DNA of 64,000 nt from Larkinella punicea (GTDB taxonomy: Bacteria; Bacteroidota; Bacteroidia; Cytophagales; Spirosomataceae): positions 95,902 through 159,901 of the forward strand of contig NZ_QOWE01000021.1 in assembly GCF_003334855.1 (NCBI RefSeq), given 5' to 3'. Of this stretch, positions 27,053 through 34,061 are shown one piece after another (position 1 is the first letter of the stretch; every line of letters starts with the position of its first letter). The position numbers and the translations under genes are program-made. The notes below the pieces were generated by a model. That model was not told the origin of the DNA. It ran no database searches and worked only from the letters and a program-made list of their open reading frames with translations.

Positions 27053-27077
27053 GTATTCCGTAAATTTTACGGAATAC
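27053..27077. promoter_or_regulatory. Operator-like site 2, perfect 25-base palindrome
   Basis: Twelve-base arms GTATTCCGTAAA and TTTACGGAATAC surround one central T. It lies in the 129-bp divergent spacer immediately upstream of the Nudix-type regulator, over the place where a -33 element for that gene should be, so binding would be expected to repress the regulator itself and perhaps the divergent ThuA-fusion gene. Confidence 0.75.
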
Positions 27078-27084
27078 TTTTTTT

Positions 27085-27092
27085 TATCTTTG
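27085..27092 (+). promoter_or_regulatory. Candidate -7 box of the Nudix regulator
   Basis: TATCTTTG matches TAnnTTTG. It ends four bases before the ATG at 27097, so a start site about seven bases downstream would fall at or near the ATG and give a nearly leaderless mRNA. Confidence 0.45.
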
Positions 27093-27096
27093 GCTT

Positions 27097-27873
27097 ATGA
27101 ACTCGGAAGAAGAAGTAAACGACTTTGTTAAAAACGGCCATCAGCAGTATCTGCCCCACCTCAGTATCGACTCAGTCATCTTTGGCTACCATGATCAGCA
27201 GCTAAAAATTTTACTTCTCAAATGGATCGGACTGGATGGTTGGGGACTGCCGGGCGGTTTTATACGTCGGAGGGAACCGCTGAGCCAGGCCGCCCACCGC
27301 ATTTTGCAGGAGCGAACGAGTCTGGAAGACTTATTTTTGCAACAGTTCCACGTTTTTGGGGATTCGCCCTACCGGCTCCAGGAACGAAGTGCCCGTGAGT
27401 TTACCGAAAAATACGGACTCGTTGTTGGAGACGATAACTGGCTGTTCGAACGGACGTTATCGATTGGTTATTTTGCTTTGGTGGACTACTCGAAGGTGAG
27501 CGTCCGGACGGATTTTTTCACGACAGATTACCGGTGGTGGGATGTCAGTGACATTCCTCCGCTTTTATTCGATCAGAACGAGGTGGTGGAAAAGGCACTG
27601 GCAACCCTCCGGCTCCAGATTTATCACCAGCCGATCGGGCTCAATCTGTTGCCCGAAAAATTCACGCTGGCGGAAATCCACTCGCTGTATGAGACGGTTT
27701 TGGGCAAAGAATTGGATCAGCGGAATTTTGCTAAAAAGCTCGTGAGTTTGGGGCTGATCAAAAAACTGGCGGAACAGCGGGCGATTGGCCCTCACCGATC
27801 TCCGTATCTGTATCAATTTGAGAAAGAAGCCTATGAGGATGCCCTGAAACAGGGGATCGTGCATACCTACTAA
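27097..27873 (+). CDS. Degenerate-Nudix transcriptional regulator (NrtR/AraR-like)
   Basis: A 258-residue protein with a Nudix domain (~20-165; YLPHLSIDSVIFGYHDQQLK, GWGLPGGFIRRREPL) followed by a winged-helix C-terminus (~170-255; FTLAEIHSLYETVLGKELDQ, NFAKKLVSLGLIKKL), the architecture of NrtR-family regulators. The Nudix box keeps its first glycine and glutamate, but the REUxEE core reads R-I-L-Q-E-R, so hydrolysis is probably lost and the domain senses a ligand instead. In Bacteroidota such proteins control sugar use (AraR type). Palindromic sites in its own upstream region support autoregulation and control of the divergent dehydrogenase gene. Effector unknown. Confidence 0.85.
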   Translation: MNSEEEVNDFVKNGHQQYLPHLSIDSVIFGYHDQQLKILLLKWIGLDGWGLPGGFIRRREPLSQAAHRILQERTSLEDLFLQQFHVFGDSPYRLQERSAREFTEKYGLVVGDDNWLFERTLSIGYFALVDYSKVSVRTDFFTTDYRWWDVSDIPPLLFDQNEVVEKALATLRLQIYHQPIGLNLLPEKFTLAEIHSLYETVLGKELDQRNFAKKLVSLGLIKKLAEQRAIGPHRSPYLYQFEKEAYEDALKQGIVHTY

Positions 27874-27902
27874 GGGCTGCATGGGTCTATTGTACAGCCC
27901 TT
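27872..27902. terminator. Hairpin between convergent Nudix regulator and SYLF genes
   Basis: AAGGGCTG (27872-27879, overlapping the stop codon) pairs with CAGCCCTT (27895-27902) across a 15-base loop. It is placed where a bidirectional terminator would be expected, but a long T tract is absent. Confidence 0.45.
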
Positions 27903-27923
27903 TGCAGGTATGCCGACCGTATT

Positions 27924-28619
27924 TTACTCGAGACTTTTCAGAGTATTTTTCAAGTCCTGTACTTCTCTGGACGTGCTGCTGGAGCTGTTGAACAAGGTGT
28001 TGGCGTTTTCAAACCTATCATAAAAGGCGGTATTGGCATCCCTATCCACCGATAAAGCCGCCCCGTTGAGGGTGATGCCCGCAAACAGACCTTTGCTGCG
28101 TGAATACGAATATACTTCGGCTTCCAGTTTAGAATCCGTGCTGGCGGTTGAACTTCTCCCCATCGGACCGGCCGCTACTGACAAATCACCGCCGAGCGTA
28201 AAACTCCCGCTGCTCATGTCAAGCAACGTCTTGCTGCTTTTAAAAACCAGTACTAAATCCACCGCCTGAACGCCGATCTGGAAACCAAAGCTTCCGCCCG
28301 TTAAGGTTACAAAAACCGGGTCACTCCAGTCGCCCTGCTTATTCTTTACCAGCGCAATTCCTTTCCCTCTTTTCCCACCCACTACAAAACCGGCATTGAT
28401 CATTTTGGGAATAATGACAATTCCTTCCGAAAGGTCCAGGAGTTGCTGGGGTATGGTTTCCTTCATTTGGCTAAACTCCGTTAAAATGGTATTGGCGGCT
28501 TCGAGTTTGGCGGACTCTTTCTGACCCGAAGTTCCAGAATTCGCCTGGGCCATCGACGGGGTTGATGCGATACTGAACCCACTCATCAAAACGGCGAGAA
28601 CGGATGCTTTTAAATTCAT
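27924..28619 (-). CDS. SYLF/YSC84-domain lipid-binding protein
   Basis: A 231-residue secreted protein. Signal peptide 1-26 (ends SMAQA), then the SYLF (DUF500) domain at ~45-230: IPQQLLDLSEGIVIIPKMIN, a glycine-rich GGKRGKGIALVKNKQGDWSD, TLTGGSFGFQIGVQAVDLVL, and SKGLFAGITLNGAALSVDRD. SYLF domains bind lipids; bacterial versions are exported and poorly understood. It is convergent with the Nudix regulator, and a GTAAAGTTTAC sequence resembling that regulator's sites lies 14 bases upstream of its ATG. Confidence 0.87.
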   Translation of the reverse strand: MNLKASVLAVLMSGFSIASTPSMAQANSGTSGQKESAKLEAANTILTEFSQMKETIPQQLLDLSEGIVIIPKMINAGFVVGGKRGKGIALVKNKQGDWSDPVFVTLTGGSFGFQIGVQAVDLVLVFKSSKTLLDMSSGSFTLGGDLSVAAGPMGRSSTASTDSKLEAEVYSYSRSKGLFAGITLNGAALSVDRDANTAFYDRFENANTLFNSSSSTSREVQDLKNTLKSLE

Positions 28620-28632
28620 GATGCTTTCAAGT

Positions 28633-28643
28633 GTAAAGTTTAC
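28633..28643. promoter_or_regulatory. Third GTAAA-n-TTTAC core upstream of the SYLF gene
   Basis: GTAAA-G-TTTAC followed by GG. It matches the core and the adjacent GG of the operator at 27053-27077, differing only at the central base. It lies within the expected leader or promoter of the SYLF gene. A shared regulator is inferred; chance cannot be excluded for an 11-base match. Confidence 0.4.
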
Positions 28644-28859
28644 GGTTTGCCTTAATCCTGAAACGGGTTGTTCGGCAACCGATCGGTGGTTGTATAAAAA
28701 GAGGTCCTTTGCTTGTAGTCAACGAATCCCGGGCGAAAAATAGTGCCCGGCAAAGAAGGATCCCCACAAGAATAACGTCATCTATCCTGCATCTTAAGAC
28801 GATCATCGCCCGTTTGCAGCGTCTCAGCTTGCGTATTTCACGTAGTTCTACCTAACAAT

Positions 28860-28877
28860 ATACCAAGATCTTGGTAT
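28860..28877. promoter_or_regulatory. Perfect 18-bp palindrome
   Basis: ATACCAAGATCTTGGTAT is exactly self-complementary with no spacer. It lies in the 316-base gap between the SYLF gene start and a possible 30-codon membrane-peptide gene, 58 bases before the latter's ATG. Such uninterrupted palindromes commonly bind dimeric repressors. The rest of the gap (28644-28859) holds nothing recognisable. Confidence 0.5.
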
Positions 28878-28935
28878 TTACTGGCTCGGCATTTAAGCAG
28901 ACCTTTGGCCCACTAACCCGGTAACCTTTCCTGCG

Positions 28936-29028
28936 ATGAAGTCAGGACCTGATCATTCCGCCCGCATCTGGCTGATTCTGTCGCTTCTGGCCATTGCGGC
29001 TGCGGTGGTGGGGTTGCTGTTGATTTGA
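28936..29028 (+). CDS. Possible 30-residue single-pass membrane peptide
   Basis: A short frame from ATG to TGA encoding a charged start (MKSGPDHSARIW) and one hydrophobic helix rich in Leu, Ala and Val (LILSLLAIAAAVVGLLLI). No homologue is recalled. Support is limited to the clean N-in membrane-peptide pattern and its place in an otherwise empty gap, downstream of an 18-bp palindrome; it could be a chance frame. Confidence 0.35.
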   Translation: MKSGPDHSARIWLILSLLAIAAAVVGLLLI

Positions 29029-29139
29029 GGTGTGGGAGGTTGCCAATTATTTTTGCGTAATCTACAGCCAGGGCAACTACTCTTGTCATGGCCTGTAAAA
29101 CCATCAATATTCGCTATTTCCTGTAGAGAGGGCCTGGCA

Positions 29140-29147
29140 TAATTTTG
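29140..29147 (+). promoter_or_regulatory. Candidate -7 box of the A/T-rich signalling module
   Basis: TAATTTTG fits TAnnTTTG. A transcription start about seven bases downstream leaves a ~60-base leader to the ATG at 29214. No -33 TTTG is evident at the right distance. Confidence 0.35.
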
Positions 29148-29213
29148 CTACCGTTTATGATGCTCTCAAAACCAAATAGATTCCAGTTTCCCTTATCCAT
29201 AAATAATACTTTC

Positions 29214-30149
29214 ATGACCCACAAACCAATAAAACCAAACAAAAATATTGCCCCTCACATGCATGGCTTCGATCCTTTACCTCTAGCCGATGCCGAAGAC
29301 TTACTGAGTGGTTTTATTACAGTTGGTGCTTCCAACAATATCGATACGACACAAAATTCTTTCTATTTTGATAGCGATACGCTAATCGATTTTCTACAGG
29401 GTGAAAGAAAAGAAAATACTTTTCATGGGTTCCACATTTATTTCGGTTTAACTACAAATAATCAAATTGTATTACTAATCCATCGCACTGAAATAGTTAA
29501 AGACTTTATCGGATTTGAAACGTATAAATATATACCCCAACTAGCTTCAGTTTATAACCGAACAACTGAAGAAGTCCAAATTATTGAATTTGCCATAATG
29601 CCGGTTAATGTTGACGGTTTGGCTCAGCTCCATCGGATTGATATCAATGGAGGACTCTATCATTCGCTTCGGAAACGTTTTCAGGATAGATTTGAAGATG
29701 ACAATGATTTAAAGACGTATACAATTTCATCCCAAAGTTTCCTGAAACAACTGAATCTTGATCCTGGCCATCCAACAACCTTTCGGTATAAACCCTTGAT
29801 TACCGGTTTTTTTATCGGCTGGGGTATTCTGAACCATATTAGAAAAGAAAAGACAAATAAGAATGAAGGAATCAAGTCAAAGAATGGCGTTAAATTATTC
29901 CTGGGTTATAAAAATTTAACTCTAAATCCAATGTCAGCAAAATGCCTGCATTTGGTTGCTATCGCTGCAGATGAACCAGGCGATAGTGTTCAAAACTACG
30001 CTCTGGATACCGTCTGGAGTACTCAGGAACGCTCAAAAACAAATATTTACGTAGAGTCGGGCGAGCAAGCTTCAACAGAATTTCCAAGGCATGAGCGTAC
30101 GGGTATATTAGGTTCTTCCTGCAGCTATAATCTAACCGATACGGTATGA
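29214..30149 (+). CDS. Hypothetical soluble protein, first gene of a signalling module
   Basis: About 311 residues from ATG at 29214 (the frame is open from an ATG at 29145, which would precede the predicted transcription start). No family was recognised. No signal peptide or membrane helix is visible, so it is probably cytoplasmic. Notable segments are HMHGFDPLPLADAEDLLSGF near the start, a mixed alpha/beta middle (FHGFHIYFGLTTNNQIVLLI) and a basic stretch at ~215-235 (RKEKTNKNEGIKSKNG). It is A/T-rich compared with neighbours. Its stop overlaps the next gene by four bases (ATGA), tying it to the seven-helix protein and the kinase that follow. Confidence 0.75.
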   Translation: MTHKPIKPNKNIAPHMHGFDPLPLADAEDLLSGFITVGASNNIDTTQNSFYFDSDTLIDFLQGERKENTFHGFHIYFGLTTNNQIVLLIHRTEIVKDFIGFETYKYIPQLASVYNRTTEEVQIIEFAIMPVNVDGLAQLHRIDINGGLYHSLRKRFQDRFEDDNDLKTYTISSQSFLKQLNLDPGHPTTFRYKPLITGFFIGWGILNHIRKEKTNKNEGIKSKNGVKLFLGYKNLTLNPMSAKCLHLVAIAADEPGDSVQNYALDTVWSTQERSKTNIYVESGEQASTEFPRHERTGILGSSCSYNLTDTV

Positions 30150-30808
30150 GGGGAATTCTAACCATAATCCATTTAATAACCCCCTATTTAGTAATCCCTA
30201 TTCTTTTAGCCGGTTTTATCAAATGGAAGCACCTCCCTGCACCTTTCCGGATTTTTATAGTTGGAGCCTTCCTATCGGCTCTAATCAGTATAGTTAAGTC
30301 TCGGTTTAACGACAGCAATATTGGTTTTTATTTAAGTGCATTATTTGGCGTTACTTTATATGGAATTTTATTCCATATCCTATTAAGGAAGGCAATAAAC
30401 GAAAATATAATTTGGATGTGTGTAGCATTCATCTGGGCCATTATTAGCTGGTATAGCTTTCAAAATGGGGTTAAAGGATTTCAATTGAGAATAATTATCC
30501 CATTTGATATTTTCATGATTACATTTTCAGGAATATATGTTATTCATTACTTGCGAAGTTCCGAAAATTTAAATACTTCTGTTTTCTTTCTGGTCTTATT
30601 CCTTTTGATGGAATTCTGCGTTAATTTATTCTTAGATATGATTAGTAACTTTCTAAAATCATATTTTTCTGACAACTTCATGACGTTACTGTGGAAAGAA
30701 ATTCTTCCCGTTTATATTTTACTCAGAGTTGCCGCCCTTGTCTTACTTATCCTTTCCGTCAAACCCAAACTCCCCAGCCTTGACAAAATGCCGGGTTTTG
30801 GGAACTGA
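30146..30808 (+). CDS. Seven-helix integral membrane protein of unknown function
   Basis: A 220-residue very hydrophobic protein with seven likely membrane helices at about 5-25, 34-51, 58-80, 87-105, 112-135, 143-165 and 184-205. There is no signal peptide and loops are very short; the charged end (VKPKLPSLDKMPGFGN) would face the side opposite the N-terminus. No family is recognised with confidence. It starts inside the stop of the preceding gene and ends one base before the ATG of a histidine kinase, so the three genes are translated from one message. A receptor or sensory partner for that kinase, which lacks a large sensor domain, is a reasonable inference. Confidence 0.82.
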   Translation: MRGILTIIHLITPYLVIPILLAGFIKWKHLPAPFRIFIVGAFLSALISIVKSRFNDSNIGFYLSALFGVTLYGILFHILLRKAINENIIWMCVAFIWAIISWYSFQNGVKGFQLRIIIPFDIFMITFSGIYVIHYLRSSENLNTSVFFLVLFLLMEFCVNLFLDMISNFLKSYFSDNFMTLLWKEILPVYILLRVAALVLLILSVKPKLPSLDKMPGFGN

Positions 30809-30809
30809 A

Positions 30810-31904
30810 ATGCACTTTTTAACAGACCGCCGTATGCTCCTGGTGTCGGCGGTCTGTTTCCTTTTTTCGTTTGGGCTTCAAGCTCAGTCTATTCAATTCC
30901 GGTCTTTCAAAGCCACCAACGAATACACCGATTCCACCTATAATTTAAGTAAGCCCATCTCCCTCAATTACAAGGAAACCCACATCCTGATCAACTTCGT
31001 CGATCCGCCGGATTCAGTCAAAGCCCGGTATGCTTACCGGCTCACCGGTTTTGACAACCGCTGGCACGAAAACGGCTCGCTTACCGCCGTTAACTACATC
31101 AACCTTTTTGGGGGCGACTACGAATTCCAGGTGAAAAATCTGAATTTCCCCAACCAGATAGCCACGCTGAAATTTCACCTGGACGAAGCATTCTGGCAAC
31201 GGCCCTGGTTCGTTCCGATGATCGTTGCCTACGGTTTGCTGGTGGTGGGCATGATCCTGTATTTCATCCGGATGTACCGGCTCCGCAACCAAATGCGCCT
31301 GCAACAAATCCGCAACGAAATTGCGGCCGACCTCCACGATGACGTCGGGACCGCCCTGAGCAGCATTACGTTTCTGGGCGAAATGGCCAAATCCCGGTTT
31401 GAGAAAAAACCGGAAGAAATCCGGCCCATTCTGGAACGAATCATGAACGAGTCCCGCGAAATGATGCAGACCATGCGGGGCATGGTGTGGGTCATCAATC
31501 CGCAGAACGACAAAGCCGCCGATTTTTTCGAGAAGGTGAAAGCATTTTCGGAAGCCGTATTAAGCAGTAAAAAAATCGCGGTGACGTTTTTAATCCAGGC
31601 CACAGAAACCCTGCCGCTGGGGCTGGAATTCCAGCGCAATCTATTTTTGATTTTCAAAGAAGCCGTGGTGAATGCCGCCAAGCATTCAGACGCTACCGAG
31701 GCATTGATTGGTATAAAAACTGAGAAAAATCACGTTTGGATCCAGATCAAAGACAACGGCAACGGGTTCGATCCCCGTTTGGTGATGGAAGGCAACGGAC
31801 TTCGGAATCTGAAAAACCGGGCCGCTCAGCTTGGCGGAAACCTGGAAGTGCAATCGAAACCGGGCGAAGGCACTTGCCTGAACATGGTGATTCCAATCGC
31901 ATGA
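30810..31904 (+). CDS. Sensor histidine kinase with Y_Y_Y domain but no propeller
   Basis: A 364-residue kinase. Start ATG at 30810 (TGAAATG junction with the upstream stop) is preferred to an in-frame ATG 27 codons upstream inside the previous gene. Signal sequence to ~26 (FGLQAQ), a short periplasmic Y_Y_Y-type domain (~60-110; RYAYRLTGFDNRWHENGS, FGGDYEFQVKNL), and a membrane helix (~122-145). HisKA_3 carries H176 in ADLHDDVGTALSS, and HATPase_c shows FKEAVVNAAKHSDA and DNGNGFDP. Members usually carry a ~600-residue propeller before Y_Y_Y; here it is missing. The response regulator follows at 31982. Confidence 0.9.
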   Translation: MHFLTDRRMLLVSAVCFLFSFGLQAQSIQFRSFKATNEYTDSTYNLSKPISLNYKETHILINFVDPPDSVKARYAYRLTGFDNRWHENGSLTAVNYINLFGGDYEFQVKNLNFPNQIATLKFHLDEAFWQRPWFVPMIVAYGLLVVGMILYFIRMYRLRNQMRLQQIRNEIAADLHDDVGTALSSITFLGEMAKSRFEKKPEEIRPILERIMNESREMMQTMRGMVWVINPQNDKAADFFEKVKAFSEAVLSSKKIAVTFLIQATETLPLGLEFQRNLFLIFKEAVVNAAKHSDATEALIGIKTEKNHVWIQIKDNGNGFDPRLVMEGNGLRNLKNRAAQLGGNLEVQSKPGEGTCLNMVIPIA

Positions 31905-31981
31905 ATTCGCTATTGACTTCTCTCTGCAGTATCCGGAGATTTGATCCTTTTTAGGCACTTACTTTTTAACCGGTATACGGC

Positions 31982-32617
31982 ATGATTCGGGTAGCGATTT
32001 TCGATGATAATAAGACGTTCACGGATAATCTTTCGCTGCTGTTTGAAGGCAGTGACGATTACCTGCTAACCGGGGTTTTCTCCAACGCCCTGAATGTAGT
32101 GGCCAAAGTAGTAAAGGCCAAACCGGACGTCATTATCATGGACATAAAAATGCCGGAAGTGTCGGGGATTGAGGCTGTAAAAACCATTAAAAAAGAGCAT
32201 CCGGCCATCCAAATTCTGATGCAAACCGTGTTTGAGGATGAGGACAAGGTCTTTGCGGCCATCTGTGCGGGTGCTTCGGGCTACATTCTCAAAGGAACAC
32301 CCCCCGACGATATGCTGGAAGCCATTGCCGAAGTCTACACGGGCGGTTCGCCCATGAGTCCGAGTATTGCCCGCAAAGTGCTGTCTTTTTTCCAGACCGT
32401 TCACCAGCCCGAACCGGAGTTTTATGATCTTTCCAAACGCGAAAAAGAAATCCTGAAATGTCTGGTAAACGGGCTCAGTTATAAACTGATTGCCGACACC
32501 TGTTTTATCAGTATCAATACTGTCAATTCACACATTCGTAAAATTTACGACAAGCTGCACGTCAACTCTTCGCAGGAAGCCATTTCGAAGGCATTGCGAC
32601 AAAAATTAGTCGATTAA
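31982..32617 (+). CDS. NarL/LuxR-type response regulator
   Basis: A 211-residue response regulator. The receiver domain has acidic residues D8/D9, the phospho-acceptor D54 in IIMDIKMPEVSG and the lysine in YILKGTPPDD. The LuxR-type HTH (~145-211) has LSKREKEILKCLVNGLSYKL and CFISINTVNSHIRKIYDKLH. It lies 77 bp downstream of the histidine kinase and is its obvious partner. The secreted-protein genes that follow on the same strand are possible targets. Confidence 0.93.
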   Translation: MIRVAIFDDNKTFTDNLSLLFEGSDDYLLTGVFSNALNVVAKVVKAKPDVIIMDIKMPEVSGIEAVKTIKKEHPAIQILMQTVFEDEDKVFAAICAGASGYILKGTPPDDMLEAIAEVYTGGSPMSPSIARKVLSFFQTVHQPEPEFYDLSKREKEILKCLVNGLSYKLIADTCFISINTVNSHIRKIYDKLHVNSSQEAISKALRQKLVD

Positions 32618-32730
32618 CAAAGGCGGTATTTTGCGCTTTAATGCGGCAAAAATCATGAATTTATGCGATTTACAGGCGTGGTTTTAAAAGAGAACTTTGG
32701 CATAGAATAAACGCTAAACAAAGTTTTAAA

Positions 32731-34017
32731 ATGAAAACTACAGGGTCTGTCATCAGCACGTGTGTGTGGGTATGTCTACTGTTAAGTAGCTGCAAAAAAG
32801 AAACGGATACGCCTGCTCCGGCGGACGTAAATCCCCCTCCTCCGGCAACAACCATCACGCCACTGGCGCTCCAGTCCGCCAGTATACGAAGCGAAATCAG
32901 TACGAATTCGGCGAAAATAACCAGCACCATAACGGCCAGCGGTTCTTCTGCCATTACGGAACATGGCCATTATTTTTCCAAAACCAGTAAAGATCCGGGT
33001 GCAAGCGATGAAAAGACAAAACTTGGCACCAATACCGGTCCTTTTCCGGCCCAATTTTCCTCACAACTTACGAATCTGGAGGAATCCATAACGTATTATG
33101 TCAAGCCTTATGCAACCAATCAACAGGCAACGGCAACGGGTGAGGTCCTGACATTCACCACCAACGGTTTTGGAGCCTGGAATAAAATTATCAGTTATTC
33201 TGAAACCGGAGAAGGTGTTCCGGCCGATTATGACGGCGACGGAAAAACAGACATAGCCGTCCTAATCGATGGCGTTGATGATGACTATTTACAGGTCGAT
33301 TATGCCGGAAACGGGTTTGCTCAATGGGATAAAACCGTGCGATTATTGAACACCACAAAAGCGATTGTTCCGGCCGATTATGATGGAGATGGCAAAGACG
33401 ATCTGGGAATTCACTGGGCTACAGGAGCATGGTCTATTTATTATGCGAAAGACGGCTTTGTTTCCAAAACGGAACTGTCCAGTGGATACGGAAAACCGGG
33501 TGGCGAAGCGGTGGCGGATTATGACGGAGATGGAAAAGCCGACATTGCACTCTTTAAAGATGGCCAATGGTTCATCGATTTCGCAAAAGACGGTTTTGGT
33601 AGCTGGAACCGCGCCGATTTAAAAGGCTATGGTACATTGGGGAATCCAGTGCCGGCCGACTATGATGGGGATGGCAAGGCGGATATTGCCCTGCACACCG
33701 ACAACCGATGGTACATCGACTATGCGACCGATGGCTTCGGTAGCTGGAACCGTGCTGACCTCGTTAATTATGGTTCCCTGGGCGGAGAAGCGGTGGCGGA
33801 TTATGATGGAGATGGCAAGGCGGACATCGGACTGCGGAAAGACGGCAACTGGTACATCGACTATGCAGCCAATGGGTTTGGTCAGTGGAACAAAGTTTAC
33901 CCGGGTTACGGCACGCAGGGAAAACCCGTTCCGGCCGATTATGACGGCGACGGGAAAGCAGACCTGGGCCTACTCAATGCCAAACAGTGGTTCATCGACT
34001 ACTGGAACAATCAATAA
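32731..34017 (+). CDS. Lipoprotein with six DYDGDGK (FG-GAP/VCBS-like) repeats
   Basis: A 428-residue surface or periplasmic lipoprotein with a lipobox ending LLSSC (Cys ~21). Residues ~50-145 form an FN3-like domain (SGSSAITEHGHYFSKTSKDP, TYYVKPYATNQ). The rest is six tandem units of about 45 residues, each with the calcium-binding-like DYDGDGK[AT]D motif followed by an aromatic signature (WYIDYATDGFGSWN). Such repeats form beta-propellers in FG-GAP/VCBS proteins and usually bind ligands or mediate adhesion. The DNA repeats are also nearly identical in places, so copy number could vary by recombination. It is the first gene after the two-component pair. Confidence 0.85.
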   Translation: MKTTGSVISTCVWVCLLLSSCKKETDTPAPADVNPPPPATTITPLALQSASIRSEISTNSAKITSTITASGSSAITEHGHYFSKTSKDPGASDEKTKLGTNTGPFPAQFSSQLTNLEESITYYVKPYATNQQATATGEVLTFTTNGFGAWNKIISYSETGEGVPADYDGDGKTDIAVLIDGVDDDYLQVDYAGNGFAQWDKTVRLLNTTKAIVPADYDGDGKDDLGIHWATGAWSIYYAKDGFVSKTELSSGYGKPGGEAVADYDGDGKADIALFKDGQWFIDFAKDGFGSWNRADLKGYGTLGNPVPADYDGDGKADIALHTDNRWYIDYATDGFGSWNRADLVNYGSLGGEAVADYDGDGKADIGLRKDGNWYIDYAANGFGQWNKVYPGYGTQGKPVPADYDGDGKADLGLLNAKQWFIDYWNNQ

Positions 34018-34061
34018 CCGCTTCGAATCTCTCCTGATCATCATCTCCCCCATCAATCGAC

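Noticed and set aside
33200..34010. Regularly spaced repeats considered as a CRISPR array
   Set aside because: The repeats are protein-coding (DYDGDGK units), in frame, about 135 bases apart and without unique spacers.
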